From contig NZ_JBBMFK010000007.1 of NCBI RefSeq assembly GCF_040096055.1, positions 1-64,000 on the forward strand: a stretch of DNA of 64,000 bases, read 5' to 3'. Shown piece after piece: positions 1 to 8,414 of this stretch. The DNA is from Pseudoflavonifractor intestinihominis (lineage in GTDB: Bacteria > Bacillota > Clostridia > Oscillospirales > Oscillospiraceae). The position numbers and the translations under genes are program-made. Numbering within the stretch: the stretch's first letter is position 1; every line of letters begins with the position of its first letter. The notes under the pieces are model-generated. The model searched no databases. It worked only from the letters and a program-made list of their open reading frames with translations, and was not told the origin of the DNA.

Positions 1-2
1 AG

Positions 3-59
3 TACATGAACATGAAGCACCTGGAGGCGGCTCTTGAGGACACCTCCATTGCTGGCTGA
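3..59 (+). CDS. C-terminal fragment of an unidentified protein
   Basis: An open frame enters from the left edge and ends at a TGA at 57-59, leaving 18 residues that finish in Asp-Thr-Ser-Ile-Ala-Gly. The other two forward frames stop earlier. A terminator-like hairpin follows at about 164, which fits the end of a transcription unit. The fragment is too short to assign a family, and chance openness cannot be excluded. Confidence 0.25.
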   Translation, partial: YMNMKHLEAALEDTSIAG

Positions 60-163
60 TTTCATTCACGCCAGAGTATGTAAACCAAAGTGCGAAAAAT
101 TTTTGACACTACCCCCGCAAGTCCGGCAAAGCGGAGTGTGTGGGGAAGAAGCGCGAAGAAAGA

Positions 164-199
164 GGCCGCTGCCAGATTGCAGCGGCCAAGTATTTTATA
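164..199 (+). terminator. Probable Rho-independent terminator
   Basis: A perfect 9-bp stem (GGCCGCTGC / GCAGCGGCC) with a 6-nt loop is followed by an A/T-rich tract containing TATTTTAT. It would end transcription entering from the left edge. Confidence 0.45.
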
Positions 200-266
200 G
201 AGAGCCTCCGGCGCTCTGTTGTGTTCCCAGAGTGGGGTGAGCCAAGACAGATGCAGGGTTATCTGT

Positions 267-1485
267 TCAGGAGGTATAGAAAAAGTTCGGCATCTTGCTC
301 AGGGAATAGTCTCGTCGTTGCCAAGATAACAGTCTGTATATAAAACAAATAGCTTCTTGACAAGTCAGTAATTTTTCAGGTTTCGCACAAACCGTTTCTG
401 AATAAACCGTACCAACTCCCTTTAATATTCCGAGCATATGAAGCTGCTCAGCTGCGTCATGCTCCTCAATTGATGAAAACTCGTCTGGATAAAAGACACT
501 GTGCATCTCTGCATCCTCTACAAGTAGTTCAGGATACTGATACTGTATTAGATGGTCTATGATAAGAAAGGCTTCTCCACGTGAAAGATAACTGGAATCC
601 TGAAATTTGAACATATTAATGAGTTCTATCAATAAGGATTGAGGCAAATTTTCATTCTGGATCCGTTGATAGGCGTTATCCAACAATTCAAGAAAAAATA
701 GTTTTGTAATATCGCCTTGATATGAAATATCTTGACTATACAGAAGTCCTTCCTGGAGGGCCATCTCAACTTCTATGGCAGCCCATGCGTCAGCGTCAAG
801 AGCCTCCATTTGGATTTTCCCAACATAAAGCCTACTATCCTCTGCAGACCACTCTGATTGATAACCAAAGCATTTCAGTAATAGTTCGACTGCATCACTA
901 TTGAAATATATTATATTTTCAATTACATATGCATAGGTAAAATGCGGATAAGCATATTCCGCAAACGGATCATTTTGCCCTGGTAACAGAGAACAATCAT
1001 CGGAGAGCAGAATTTCCTCCAGCGAGAGCGAATATAAGCCAACGCCATTGTAGTAAGGTCGGCTCAGGAAAATAGAGGCGTAGTATTTGCCATTGTCCAA
1101 CGGCATCTGAGATACTTCATAAGGGACTTTACGCTGATCTATCCCTAAAGGCGCTAGTGTCAGAACATACTCATTGCCTTTGAAACAGAATGTGTTCTCC
1201 GTTTGAGGAGAGAAGGATTCAAATTCACAGCCAATGCTTTTCATTCAATAAAATACCGATGGGTATGAGCGTTTCTATATCGCTACCCTGAGTGAGGATA
1301 TGAGGGGTATTTGAAATTGCTTTCCCTTCTAAATAAATATAGCCAGTTGCTGTTCCCGCTGACTGATTGATGCTGTTTTCAGACAGAGCGCTGGCACAGG
1401 CCCATGGAACAGTTGACAGGAGCATCGCAAATGAAACAGATGCGATGATAGCTCTGCAGAGGAGTTTTGAAAATTTCTTTGTCAT
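267..1485 (-). pseudogene. Frameshifted secreted protein with copper-amine-oxidase-N-like and SLH-like regions
   Basis: Two overlapping open frames make up one protein. The 5' frame (1485-1225, 86 aa) starts with a clear Sec signal peptide (basic MTKKFSK, hydrophobic stretch, then SALSENS) and runs into the front half of a copper amine oxidase N-terminal-like stalk domain. The 3' frame (1244-267, 325 aa) continues that domain from its SIGCEFES segment. The frames join at an A4 run near 1241; one extra A would restore a single frame of about 405 aa reading NEKSIGCEFE. The last third (LSRGEAFLIIDHLI, then MLGILKG and CQEAICFIYRLL) resembles degenerate SLH modules used for cell-wall attachment. 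The patch is much more AT-rich than its neighbours, suggesting acquisition. A sequencing error in the A run is possible. The biological role is not known. Confidence 0.6.
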
Positions 1486-1581
1486 ATTTCCTCTCCTTTG
1501 TAAGCTTAGGCGGCCTTGTGTGCTTTCTTAATACTGGGAAAGACACACAAAACGCCCCAAAACTCTATTTTTCAGGCAAAC

Positions 1582-1842
1582 TCATTCTGTGTCTTCTATT
1601 ACAGTCCATCCAAACATAGCCTTGAAGTCATGAAAGCAATTGGGACAAATCCAATAATAGCCGTCCTGTGTTGCATAACCCTCATGCAGCGTTCCATCAA
1701 TAGCAGAAAATTTCTCCCAACAAAAAACACAATGCTCATGATCCCATTTGCTGGAACGTGCTTTCCATTTTCTATGGTATAAAGTTTTCCCGGACAAATA
1801 ATCTCCTTGCCGAGTCAACCTCCAATCAGTTTTATCAATCAT
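1582..1842 (-). CDS. Small cysteine-rich hypothetical protein
   Basis: An 86-aa protein starting with MIDKTDWRLT, with a good ribosome-binding site (AGGAGAGGA) just upstream. It carries two CxxC pairs, CVFC and CPNC, set about 30 residues apart, together with nearby histidines (DHEHC). This spacing suggests a bound zinc ion. It is rich in Trp and Tyr. I recognise the general type as a small conserved hypothetical found in gut Clostridia but know no function. Base composition is AT-rich like the frameshifted gene beside it, so both may have arrived together. Confidence 0.65.
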   Translation of the reverse strand: MIDKTDWRLTRQGDYLSGKTLYHRKWKARSSKWDHEHCVFCWEKFSAIDGTLHEGYATQDGYYWICPNCFHDFKAMFGWTVIEDTE

Positions 1843-2083
1843 ATCGTCCTCTCCTGTTCCAGCTATTTGATCTTAATTTTATCACGATTCCGCAAACATG
1901 AAAATGAGGAAAATTGATTTTCTATCTTTTGGATATACGTCACAGACGGTCAAAAAATATGACATTGGGGCACACCGGTCCGAAATCCGGAGTGCGTACC
2001 AATGCTGGAACATACCGCAGATAATGGTACTTTAAATTCAAGTTTTATAACTGGGAATACAACATCGAAGCAAAAATAAAAAA

Positions 2084-2120
2084 GAATCCGCACACGCACA
2101 GCGTGTGCGGATTCTTTTTT
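2084..2120. terminator. Bidirectional Rho-independent terminator
   Basis: A 14-bp perfect stem beginning GAATCCGCACACGC with a 3-nt loop has runs of A on the left and T on the right, so it can act in either direction. It lies immediately after the stop codon of the minus-strand permease. Confidence 0.85.
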
Positions 2121-2121
2121 A

Positions 2122-3255
2122 TCAGACCTTGGATTCTCCCAGCCGGCGGTGAACATCCCGACGGAGCAGGGTGTAGAGCACCGAGGCCACCGGCACGCTG
2201 ACCAGAATACCCACGAACTGGAACAGTCCGCCGCCCACCGTGACGGCGGCCAGTACCCAGATGGCGGGCAGACCCACGTTGCTGCCCACCACCCGGGGGT
2301 AGATGACATTGCCCTCGAACTGCTGAAGGCACAGAAGGAAGATCAGGAAGATCAGGGTTTTCAGCGGAGAGACCATGATGAGCAGCACGGCGGCCACCGC
2401 CCCGCCCAAAAACGCGCCCACCATGGGGATGAGGGCGGTGGCGCCCACAATGACACCGATCAGGGGGGCGTAGTCGGCCTGGATGAAGAGCATGCCCAGG
2501 GCGGTGAGGCCGCCCAGAATGCAGGCCTCAATGAGCTGTCCGCTGACAAAGGCGGTGAAGGTATTGGCGGTCAGGTGGACCACGTCGGTGACCCAGGCCT
2601 CCACCTTGGGCGGCGCGTAGGCCTTGAGCACCCGGCGGCACTGGGAGAGCAGGGTGGCCTTACCCGAGAGCATGTATACCGAGAAGATGATGGACAGGAA
2701 GCCGGTGACCACGATGGAGATGATGTTGCTGGTGATGGTCAGCAGCTGGGGCACGGCGGTGGTCAGGGTGTCCACCACGCCGTTGAGGGCCCCCTTGATC
2801 AGGTCGCTGAAGGTGGAGAGATTCAGATTCTCCAGATGGAGGGAGGAGAAGAGGGGAGAGAGCCACTCCTGTTCATTGAGCCACTTCTGCACGTTGAGCA
2901 TGTAGCCGTTGATGCTGCTCAGGAAGAGCTGGATGCTGTCCACCAGCTTGGGGAGCACCAGGGAGAAAAAGGCGATGATGAGCACGAACAGGAGAAGGTA
3001 GGAGGTGAGCACGGCCAAAGGCCTGGAGAGGTTTTTGGCCTTTGTCCTGCCCAGTCCCCGGTCGTAGAGCCGGGAGAAGAGCTGACAGGGCCGGTTGAGC
3101 ACAAAGGCGATGGCAAAGCCGATGAACAGGGGCTGGAACAGGCCCAGCACAGTCCAGAACAGGTTGCGTACCTCGTTGAACTGGATGATAAAGAGTACCA
3201 GGAGGACCGCGTATGTGATGATCAGGAGAATGCTTTTCAGTAATTTCTTATCCAT
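2122..3255 (-). CDS. AI-2E family transporter (UPF0118/PerM type)
   Basis: An integral membrane protein of 377 aa, starting at MDKKLLKSILL. The ATG at 3255 is preceded by a GGAG site, whereas an in-frame TTG further upstream has none. Hydrophobic helices are found near residues 8-28, 34-55, 70-92, 150-180 and four or five more in the C-terminal half, with the family's characteristic segment around GVIVGATALIPMVGAFLGG. Members of this family export or exchange small molecules; some act on AI-2, others on ions, and the substrate here cannot be told from sequence. Length and topology are normal. It is a single-gene unit with its own terminator. Confidence 0.85.
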   Translation of the reverse strand: MDKKLLKSILLIITYAVLLVLFIIQFNEVRNLFWTVLGLFQPLFIGFAIAFVLNRPCQLFSRLYDRGLGRTKAKNLSRPLAVLTSYLLLFVLIIAFFSLVLPKLVDSIQLFLSSINGYMLNVQKWLNEQEWLSPLFSSLHLENLNLSTFSDLIKGALNGVVDTLTTAVPQLLTITSNIISIVVTGFLSIIFSVYMLSGKATLLSQCRRVLKAYAPPKVEAWVTDVVHLTANTFTAFVSGQLIEACILGGLTALGMLFIQADYAPLIGVIVGATALIPMVGAFLGGAVAAVLLIMVSPLKTLIFLIFLLCLQQFEGNVIYPRVVGSNVGLPAIWVLAAVTVGGGLFQFVGILVSVPVASVLYTLLRRDVHRRLGESKV

Positions 3256-3394
3256 TCTGTCCGCTCCAGTCGGAAGGATTTGCAAGGGTAAGCTCAATAT
3301 ACCATTGGGGCGCGGAGCAAGTCAATTAAAGTTTGGTTAAGAAATGGCGGCGGCTGAAATAAACGGGCGCGGGTGAGAAAATTTTCGAAAGGGC

Positions 3395-3423
3395 TTGACT
3401 TTTTGGCGCGGTGTTCTTATAAT
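3395..3423 (+). promoter_or_regulatory. Sigma-A promoter of the cysteine desulfurase/IscU operon
   Basis: TTGACT at 3395-3400 and a perfect TATAAT at 3418-3423 are separated by 17 nt. The start codon of the desulfurase lies about 60 nt downstream. Confidence 0.85.
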
Positions 3424-3483
3424 CATAGTAAACAGATAGGAATTATAAGGATTGAGAAATCAGCCTTTGAGAGGAGTATATCC

Positions 3484-4677
3484 ATGACCAGATTGATCTA
3501 TGCCGACCACGCGGCCACCACGGCCCTTTCCGATACGGCTCTGAAGGCCATGACACCCTATTTCCAGCAGCAGTACGGCAACCCCTCCAGCCTCTACCGC
3601 TTCGCCCAGGAGGCCAAGAGCGACCTGGAGCGGGCCCGGGCGGAGATCGCCGCCTGTCTGGGGGCCAAGCCCGAGGAGATCTACTTCACCTCCGGCGGCA
3701 CCGAGGCGGACAACTGGGCCCTGAAGGGCGTGGCGGAGCTGCGGCAGAAGAAGGGAAAGCACATCATCACCACCGCCATCGAGCACCACGCCGTGCTCCA
3801 CACCGCCCAGTGGCTGGAGAAGCAGGGTTATGAGGTGACCTATCTCCCGGTTGACAGCCAGGGCCGGGTGGACCCTGCCGCCGTGAAGGCGGCCATCCGG
3901 CCGGACACCATCCTGATCTCCGTGATGGCGGCCAACAACGAGATCGGCACCGTGGAGCCCATCGCCGAGATCGGCGCCATCGCCCGGGAGGCGGGGGTGC
4001 TCTTCCACACCGACGCGGTCCAGGCCGTGGGCCATATCCCGGTCAACGTGGAGGACTGGAAGGTGGACCTGCTGTCCCTCTCCGGCCACAAGATCTACGG
4101 CCCCCGGGGCATCGGCGTGCTCTACATGCGCAAGCCCCTCCGGCTGCCGCCCCTCATCCACGGCGGCGGGCAGGAGAAGGGCCGCCGGTCGGGCACGGAG
4201 AACGTGGCTGCCGCCGTGGGCCTGGCCGCCGCCCTCCGGGAGGCGGTGGACGGCCTGGAGGAGGAGAGCCGCCGTCTGTCCGCCCTGCGGGACAAGCTGC
4301 TGGACGGCCTGTCCGCCCTGCCCTACAGCCGTGTCACCGGCGCCCGGGACCACCGGCTGCCCGGCACCGCGTCCCTGGTGTTTGAGGGCGTGGAGGGAGA
4401 GGCGCTCCTCCTCCAGCTGGACCGGGCCGGTATCTGTGCCTCCTCTGGCTCCGCCTGTTCCTCCGCATCCCTGGACCCCTCCCACGTGCTGCTGGCCATC
4501 GGCCTGCCCCACGCCATCGCCCACGGCTCCCTCCGCCTGAGCCTGGGCCGGGAGACCACCGAAGAAGACGTTGATACCATCCTGCGGGAGGTGCCCAAGG
4601 CGGTGACCTACCTGCGCGACATGTCCCCCGTGTGGGACAAGGAGACCGGCCGGCCCACCTGGGACCTGGACGAGTGA
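3484..4677 (+). CDS. Cysteine desulfurase (NifS/IscS-like)
   Basis: A PLP enzyme that removes sulfur from cysteine as an enzyme-bound persulfide for Fe-S cluster assembly. The 397-aa protein begins MTRLIYADHAATT, with a GAGAGGAG site upstream. An in-frame extension upstream of it overlaps the promoter and is not real. Visible family features are the substrate-binding ADHAATT motif, EIYFTSGGTEADN, the PLP lysine in LSLSGHKIYG, and the mobile catalytic-loop cysteine in SSGSACSS. This short SSGSAC loop is the IscS/NifS group type. The IscU scaffold gene follows after 18 nt in the same operon, so the pair is the likely housekeeping Fe-S assembly system. Confidence 0.93.
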   Translation: MTRLIYADHAATTALSDTALKAMTPYFQQQYGNPSSLYRFAQEAKSDLERARAEIAACLGAKPEEIYFTSGGTEADNWALKGVAELRQKKGKHIITTAIEHHAVLHTAQWLEKQGYEVTYLPVDSQGRVDPAAVKAAIRPDTILISVMAANNEIGTVEPIAEIGAIAREAGVLFHTDAVQAVGHIPVNVEDWKVDLLSLSGHKIYGPRGIGVLYMRKPLRLPPLIHGGGQEKGRRSGTENVAAAVGLAAALREAVDGLEEESRRLSALRDKLLDGLSALPYSRVTGARDHRLPGTASLVFEGVEGEALLLQLDRAGICASSGSACSSASLDPSHVLLAIGLPHAIAHGSLRLSLGRETTEEDVDTILREVPKAVTYLRDMSPVWDKETGRPTWDLDE

Positions 4678-4695
4678 GAAAAGGAGAGACAAGAT

Positions 4696-5133
4696 ATGCT
4701 GTATTCCGAGAAGGTCATGGACCATTTTGAGCACCCCCGCAACGTGGGCGAGATCCCCGACGCCGACGGCGTGGGCCAGGTGGGCAACCCCAAGTGCGGC
4801 GACATCATGAAGATGTACCTGAAGATTGACAACGACGTGATCACCGACGTGAAGTTCAAGACCTTTGGCTGCGGTTCGGCCATTGCGTCCTCCTCCATGG
4901 CCACCGAGATGATCAAGGGCAAGCCGGTGGCCGAGGCCATGCAGCTGACCAACGCGGCGGTGGCCGAGGCTCTGGACGGCCTGCCCGGACACAAGCTCCA
5001 CTGTTCCGTGCTGGCCGAGGAGGCCATCAAGGCCGCCCTGGCGGACTACTACAAGAAGCAGGGCGTGGACCCTGAGACTGTGGAGGGCTTTGCCTGCGGC
5101 GGGTGCTGCGGCGGCTGCGGCCACGAGCACTGA
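4696..5133 (+). CDS. Fe-S cluster assembly scaffold IscU/NifU-like
   Basis: A 145-aa scaffold on which Fe-S clusters are built using sulfur from the upstream desulfurase. The start has a clear AAAGGAGAGA site. The three cluster ligands are visible as Cys34 (NPKCGD), Cys59 (FGCGSA) and Cys103 (HCSV), with the conserved Asp in CGD. The LPPVK chaperone-recognition motif of Proteobacterial IscU is absent, as in other Clostridial NifU-N proteins. The protein ends in an unusual Cys/Gly-rich tail, CGGCCGGCGHEH, which could bind additional metal. It is the last gene of a two-gene operon. Confidence 0.92.
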   Translation: MLYSEKVMDHFEHPRNVGEIPDADGVGQVGNPKCGDIMKMYLKIDNDVITDVKFKTFGCGSAIASSSMATEMIKGKPVAEAMQLTNAAVAEALDGLPGHKLHCSVLAEEAIKAALADYYKKQGVDPETVEGFACGGCCGGCGHEH

Positions 5134-5142
5134 GCGGACGAT

Positions 5143-5181
5143 AAAAAACCGGCACACACTTCACGTGTGTGCCGGTTTTTT
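5143..5181. terminator. Bidirectional terminator between iscU-like and GH3 genes
   Basis: A stem built from CCGGCACACAC and its complement around a 5-nt loop is flanked by A6 on the left and T6 on the right. It serves the two convergent genes on either side. Confidence 0.9.
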
Positions 5182-5204
5182 CGTTGTCTTGGAAGGATGG
5201 AAGA

Positions 5205-8147
5205 TCAGGCCTTGGGGGCGGTGTCGGCCGCGTCCACAGGGTCATTCTTGTGCTTTTTCACACGGACCACCACCCAGGCGATGGCGGCCACGTAGAGCAC
5301 GCCCAGCACTACGTCCACGGCGATCTGCACCACACGCCAGGTGGCCATGTGGTACACCATCTCGGCGCCGGGGGCGATACCGTTCATGGCGTTGGAGTTG
5401 GCCACAGTGTAGAGGATGTTGTGCATGGCGTTGCGCATGTTGGTGACGGAGGTGGCGGAGGTGGTGTCCGCTATGCTCTTCATGGGGGTGAAGGTGAGCA
5501 TCAGGTCAGTGCCGGCGGCCACGCCCATGTCGGGGTACATGTAATTGTACAGGTTGAAGTCGGTGATGGCGTAGCCCACAAAGCCCCACTCGTTCCGGAG
5601 CACATTGGTCATGAGGGCCTTGGAGCCGCCGGCCCAGGTGGTGCCGATGCGGTTGAAGGAGCTCATCACCGCCAGGGGGGCCAGCCACTTGGTGGACAGG
5701 GTGCCGTTCTCGTCGGAGATGTAGGTCATCTCAGCGCCGCCGTCCTTGACGGTCATCTCAAAGGGCTTGAGGTAGATCTCACGGATGGCCTGCTCGTTGG
5801 CCCAGCTGGCCACGCCCTGGGCGCCGCCGGCGTCGGTGCGGTGGCTCTCCTGGTCGTTGAGGGCGAAGTGCTTGATGAAGCAGTACACGCCCTTGCTCTG
5901 GGCGCCGGAGACCACGGCGGTACCCATGGCGCCGGAGAGGACGGGGTCCTCGGAATAGTACTCAAAATTGCGGCCCGCGAAGGGGGAGCGGTGCATGTTC
6001 ATGGCGGGGGCGTACCAGCCGTTGACGTTCATGGACAGGGCCTCGTTGCCCACCATGACGCCCATGCGGTAGGCCAGACCCTTGTTCCAGCTGGAGGCGA
6101 TGACCACCTCAGAGGTGTAGGCGGTGCCGTGGAGGCCGCCCATGAACTGGCTGATGCCGGCGGGGCCGTCCAGGTCCACGGCGTTGGGCTTGGAGACCGA
6201 CTGGACCATCTCGGTGTGGTAAGCGCCGGTGAGGATGACGGTCAGCATGTCCTGGACGGTCAGCTGGTCCAGCAGGTCCTGCCACAGGGGGTCGTCATAG
6301 TCCTTACCCCGCAGGTCGATGAGGGAAACTCCGTTGTCCGCGCCGGTGGTGGGCATGGTCAGGCTGTCATCCAGGTGCTGAGAGGGATCATAGGCGTTGT
6401 ACCCGGCCACGATCTCGTCGCTGGCCACCAGGTCGGCGCCCACGGGCGCGGTGGGGAAGGTGCCGGCGAAGTCGGAGCGGCTCATGTTCAGGGCGTAGCC
6501 CTCGGTGGGGGTGTCGGTGAACATGGCGGACACATCGTCAAACTGGTTGGTGACGGCGGCCAGGTCGGAGGAGCGGTGGTTGTCGCCGCTGAACACGGTG
6601 CGGGAGGACAGGGTGTAGGAGATGGGCTCGCAGCCCTCCTTGACGGTGTGGGAGTCGGACTGGAGGGTGATGGTGTACTCGCCCTCATCCAGCACATAGG
6701 CCTTCTCGGTCTTGTAGTCGTAGGAGGCCATGTCCTCCACGGCCAGGGTCAGGGTGACGGTCTCGCTCTCGCCGGGCTGGAGCAGGCCGGTCTTGGCGAA
6801 GTCGCCCAGCACCACGCTGGACTTCTCAATGCCCCGGTCGGCATAGTAGGGGGCGGAGTAGTAGAGCTCCACCACGTCCTTGCCCGCCACAGAGCCGGTG
6901 TTGGTGACGGTCACGTCCACGGTGATGTTGCCGTCCACGCCGCCCAGCTCCTGGTTGGTGACGGCCCAGTCAAAGGTGGTGTAGCTCAGGCCGTAGCCGA
7001 AGGGGTAGACAACGGCCTGGTCGTAGTCGATGAAGCCCTCCACGGCGGCGGTCTCGTAGTACCGGTAGCCCACGTAGATGCCCTCCTCATACTGCACGAA
7101 GTAGCCGTTGCAGGTGGAGGTGTCGGTGGTGACGTTCTCGTACTGATAGGAACCGAAGTTGACAAAGGTGGGGTCCTTGGTGAAGTCGGCAGCCCACAGG
7201 TCGGCGGTCTTGCCGGAGGGGTTCACCTCGCCGGAGAGCACCTGGCCCACAGCGGTAAAGCCGGTCTGACCGGGGGAGCCGATCCACACGATGGCGTCCA
7301 CGTCGGGGTCGTCCTCCAGAATGCCCAGCTCCATGGTGGTGGAGGCGTTGATGAGGACGATGACCTTGTCAAAGTTGGCCTTGGCCAGCTCAATGACGTC
7401 CTTCTCGTCCTGGTTGAGCTCCAGCTGGTGCTGGCCCTTCACATAGTTGTCGTCCCAGCCCTCCATGTCCCGGGCCAGGTCGCCGCCCTCGCCGCCGCCC
7501 CGGCCGATCATCACGATGGCGGCGCCGTTGTACGAGGCAAAGCTGGCCACGGCCTCGTCGGTGTAGTTCTCCACCGGCATCTCGCCGATGTAGTAGGAGG
7601 ACTCGTCGGGCTTGTCCATCACGATGTTGGCCTTGGGGTGGCTGCTGTCGGAGGCGTAGGCGGACAGCAGGTCGTAGACCGTGCCGTTGACCTCAAAGCC
7701 GGCGTTCTCCAGACCGGACTTGGCGTCCACGGCAGTGGAGGCGTCCACCGAACCGGAGCCCGAGCCGCCGTACACCGGGTCGGCGGCGTCCCGGCCCAGC
7801 AGGGTCACCTTGCTCTCGCTGGACAGATCCAGAGGCAGGGCGCCGTTGTTCTTCATGAGCACGATACCCTCCTGCTCCAGCTCCACCACCATATCCGCAG
7901 CGGCGGCGTTGGTCTCGTCAGCGGAGGCATAGTCAGACTTGGCGTACTGGGTGTCCCAGCTCTCAGTGCCCTCGGCGTTGACGATGGTAAAGGTCCCGCC
8001 GCCCAGATAGTTGTCCACATAGCTGCTGAAAATACCCAGGGCGATATTCAGCGCCAGGGCCAGTACCAGGACAACAGCGAGCACAATGGTCCAGATGCGG
8101 ACAAAGGATTTGTTGCTCATGGGCTTTTTCTGCCGTGCATTTTCCAT
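5205..8147 (-). CDS. Circularly permuted, membrane-anchored GH3 glycosidase (copy A)
   Basis: A 980-aa beta-glycosidase of family GH3 whose domains are in reversed order: the GH3 C-terminal alpha/beta sandwich comes first (about 80-390), then the fibronectin-III-like domain (about 395-500), then the TIM barrel (about 600-920). The presumed acid/base is Glu220 (GGGEGGD) and the nucleophile Asp863 (AITDF). The substrate-binding KHF is at 759-761. A membrane helix lies at about 17-40 and another at about 938-963, so the enzyme should be tethered at both ends with the catalytic part outside. Reversed order is known from rumen enzymes of Ruminococcus albus and Butyrivibrio; the double anchor is less familiar. 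Substrate is unknown, probably beta-glucosides. Two palindromic operators precede it and a LacI-type regulator gene lies upstream. It shares a nearly identical central block with the copy at 56214. Confidence 0.9.
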   Translation of the reverse strand: MENARQKKPMSNKSFVRIWTIVLAVVLVLALALNIALGIFSSYVDNYLGGGTFTIVNAEGTESWDTQYAKSDYASADETNAAAADMVVELEQEGIVLMKNNGALPLDLSSESKVTLLGRDAADPVYGGSGSGSVDASTAVDAKSGLENAGFEVNGTVYDLLSAYASDSSHPKANIVMDKPDESSYYIGEMPVENYTDEAVASFASYNGAAIVMIGRGGGEGGDLARDMEGWDDNYVKGQHQLELNQDEKDVIELAKANFDKVIVLINASTTMELGILEDDPDVDAIVWIGSPGQTGFTAVGQVLSGEVNPSGKTADLWAADFTKDPTFVNFGSYQYENVTTDTSTCNGYFVQYEEGIYVGYRYYETAAVEGFIDYDQAVVYPFGYGLSYTTFDWAVTNQELGGVDGNITVDVTVTNTGSVAGKDVVELYYSAPYYADRGIEKSSVVLGDFAKTGLLQPGESETVTLTLAVEDMASYDYKTEKAYVLDEGEYTITLQSDSHTVKEGCEPISYTLSSRTVFSGDNHRSSDLAAVTNQFDDVSAMFTDTPTEGYALNMSRSDFAGTFPTAPVGADLVASDEIVAGYNAYDPSQHLDDSLTMPTTGADNGVSLIDLRGKDYDDPLWQDLLDQLTVQDMLTVILTGAYHTEMVQSVSKPNAVDLDGPAGISQFMGGLHGTAYTSEVVIASSWNKGLAYRMGVMVGNEALSMNVNGWYAPAMNMHRSPFAGRNFEYYSEDPVLSGAMGTAVVSGAQSKGVYCFIKHFALNDQESHRTDAGGAQGVASWANEQAIREIYLKPFEMTVKDGGAEMTYISDENGTLSTKWLAPLAVMSSFNRIGTTWAGGSKALMTNVLRNEWGFVGYAITDFNLYNYMYPDMGVAAGTDLMLTFTPMKSIADTTSATSVTNMRNAMHNILYTVANSNAMNGIAPGAEMVYHMATWRVVQIAVDVVLGVLYVAAIAWVVVRVKKHKNDPVDAADTAPKA

Positions 8148-8176
8148 TCCGTTCCTCTCCTCACAGTCCTTTGTTC

Positions 8177-8221
8177 GTGCTCGAGCACATTACAATAGAC
8201 TAAAAAAACGTGCCCGGGCAC
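8177..8221. promoter_or_regulatory. Pair of LacI-type palindromic operators before the GH3 gene
   Basis: Two perfect 12-bp palindromes with a central CG, GTGCTCGAGCAC (8177-8188) and GTGCCCGGGCAC (8210-8221), stand 33 bp apart centre to centre. The first lies 29 bp upstream of the GH3 start codon. CG-centred palindromes of this kind are typical LacI/GalR-family operators, and such a regulator is encoded just upstream. Two sites about three helical turns apart would permit looping or cooperative binding. I infer repression relieved by a sugar ligand. Confidence 0.75.
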
Positions 8222-8414
8222 ATTGCGGATATATGATAATAACATTCTGGGCTGCTGTCAATATCGGCGGAATAGCTGAAACAAGATTATCTCTTTTACA
8301 CAAAAATACCAAGTAAATTTCAGGAAAAATATAAAGAACGCCGCCGCCGGATGGGGAGAGGCGCAGACGGTGCTGCGAGGAAAAAGCGCGGAAAAAAGGT
8401 CAGGCCGGGAGAGG

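Noticed and set aside
5169..8198. Very long open frame antisense to GH3 copy A (also long ones antisense to other genes, e.g. 15944-19036, 39515-42595, 56178-58394)
   Set aside because: These are by-products of GC-rich codon bias; they are Gly/His/Val-rich, lack ribosome-binding sites and any family motifs, and oppose clear conserved genes.
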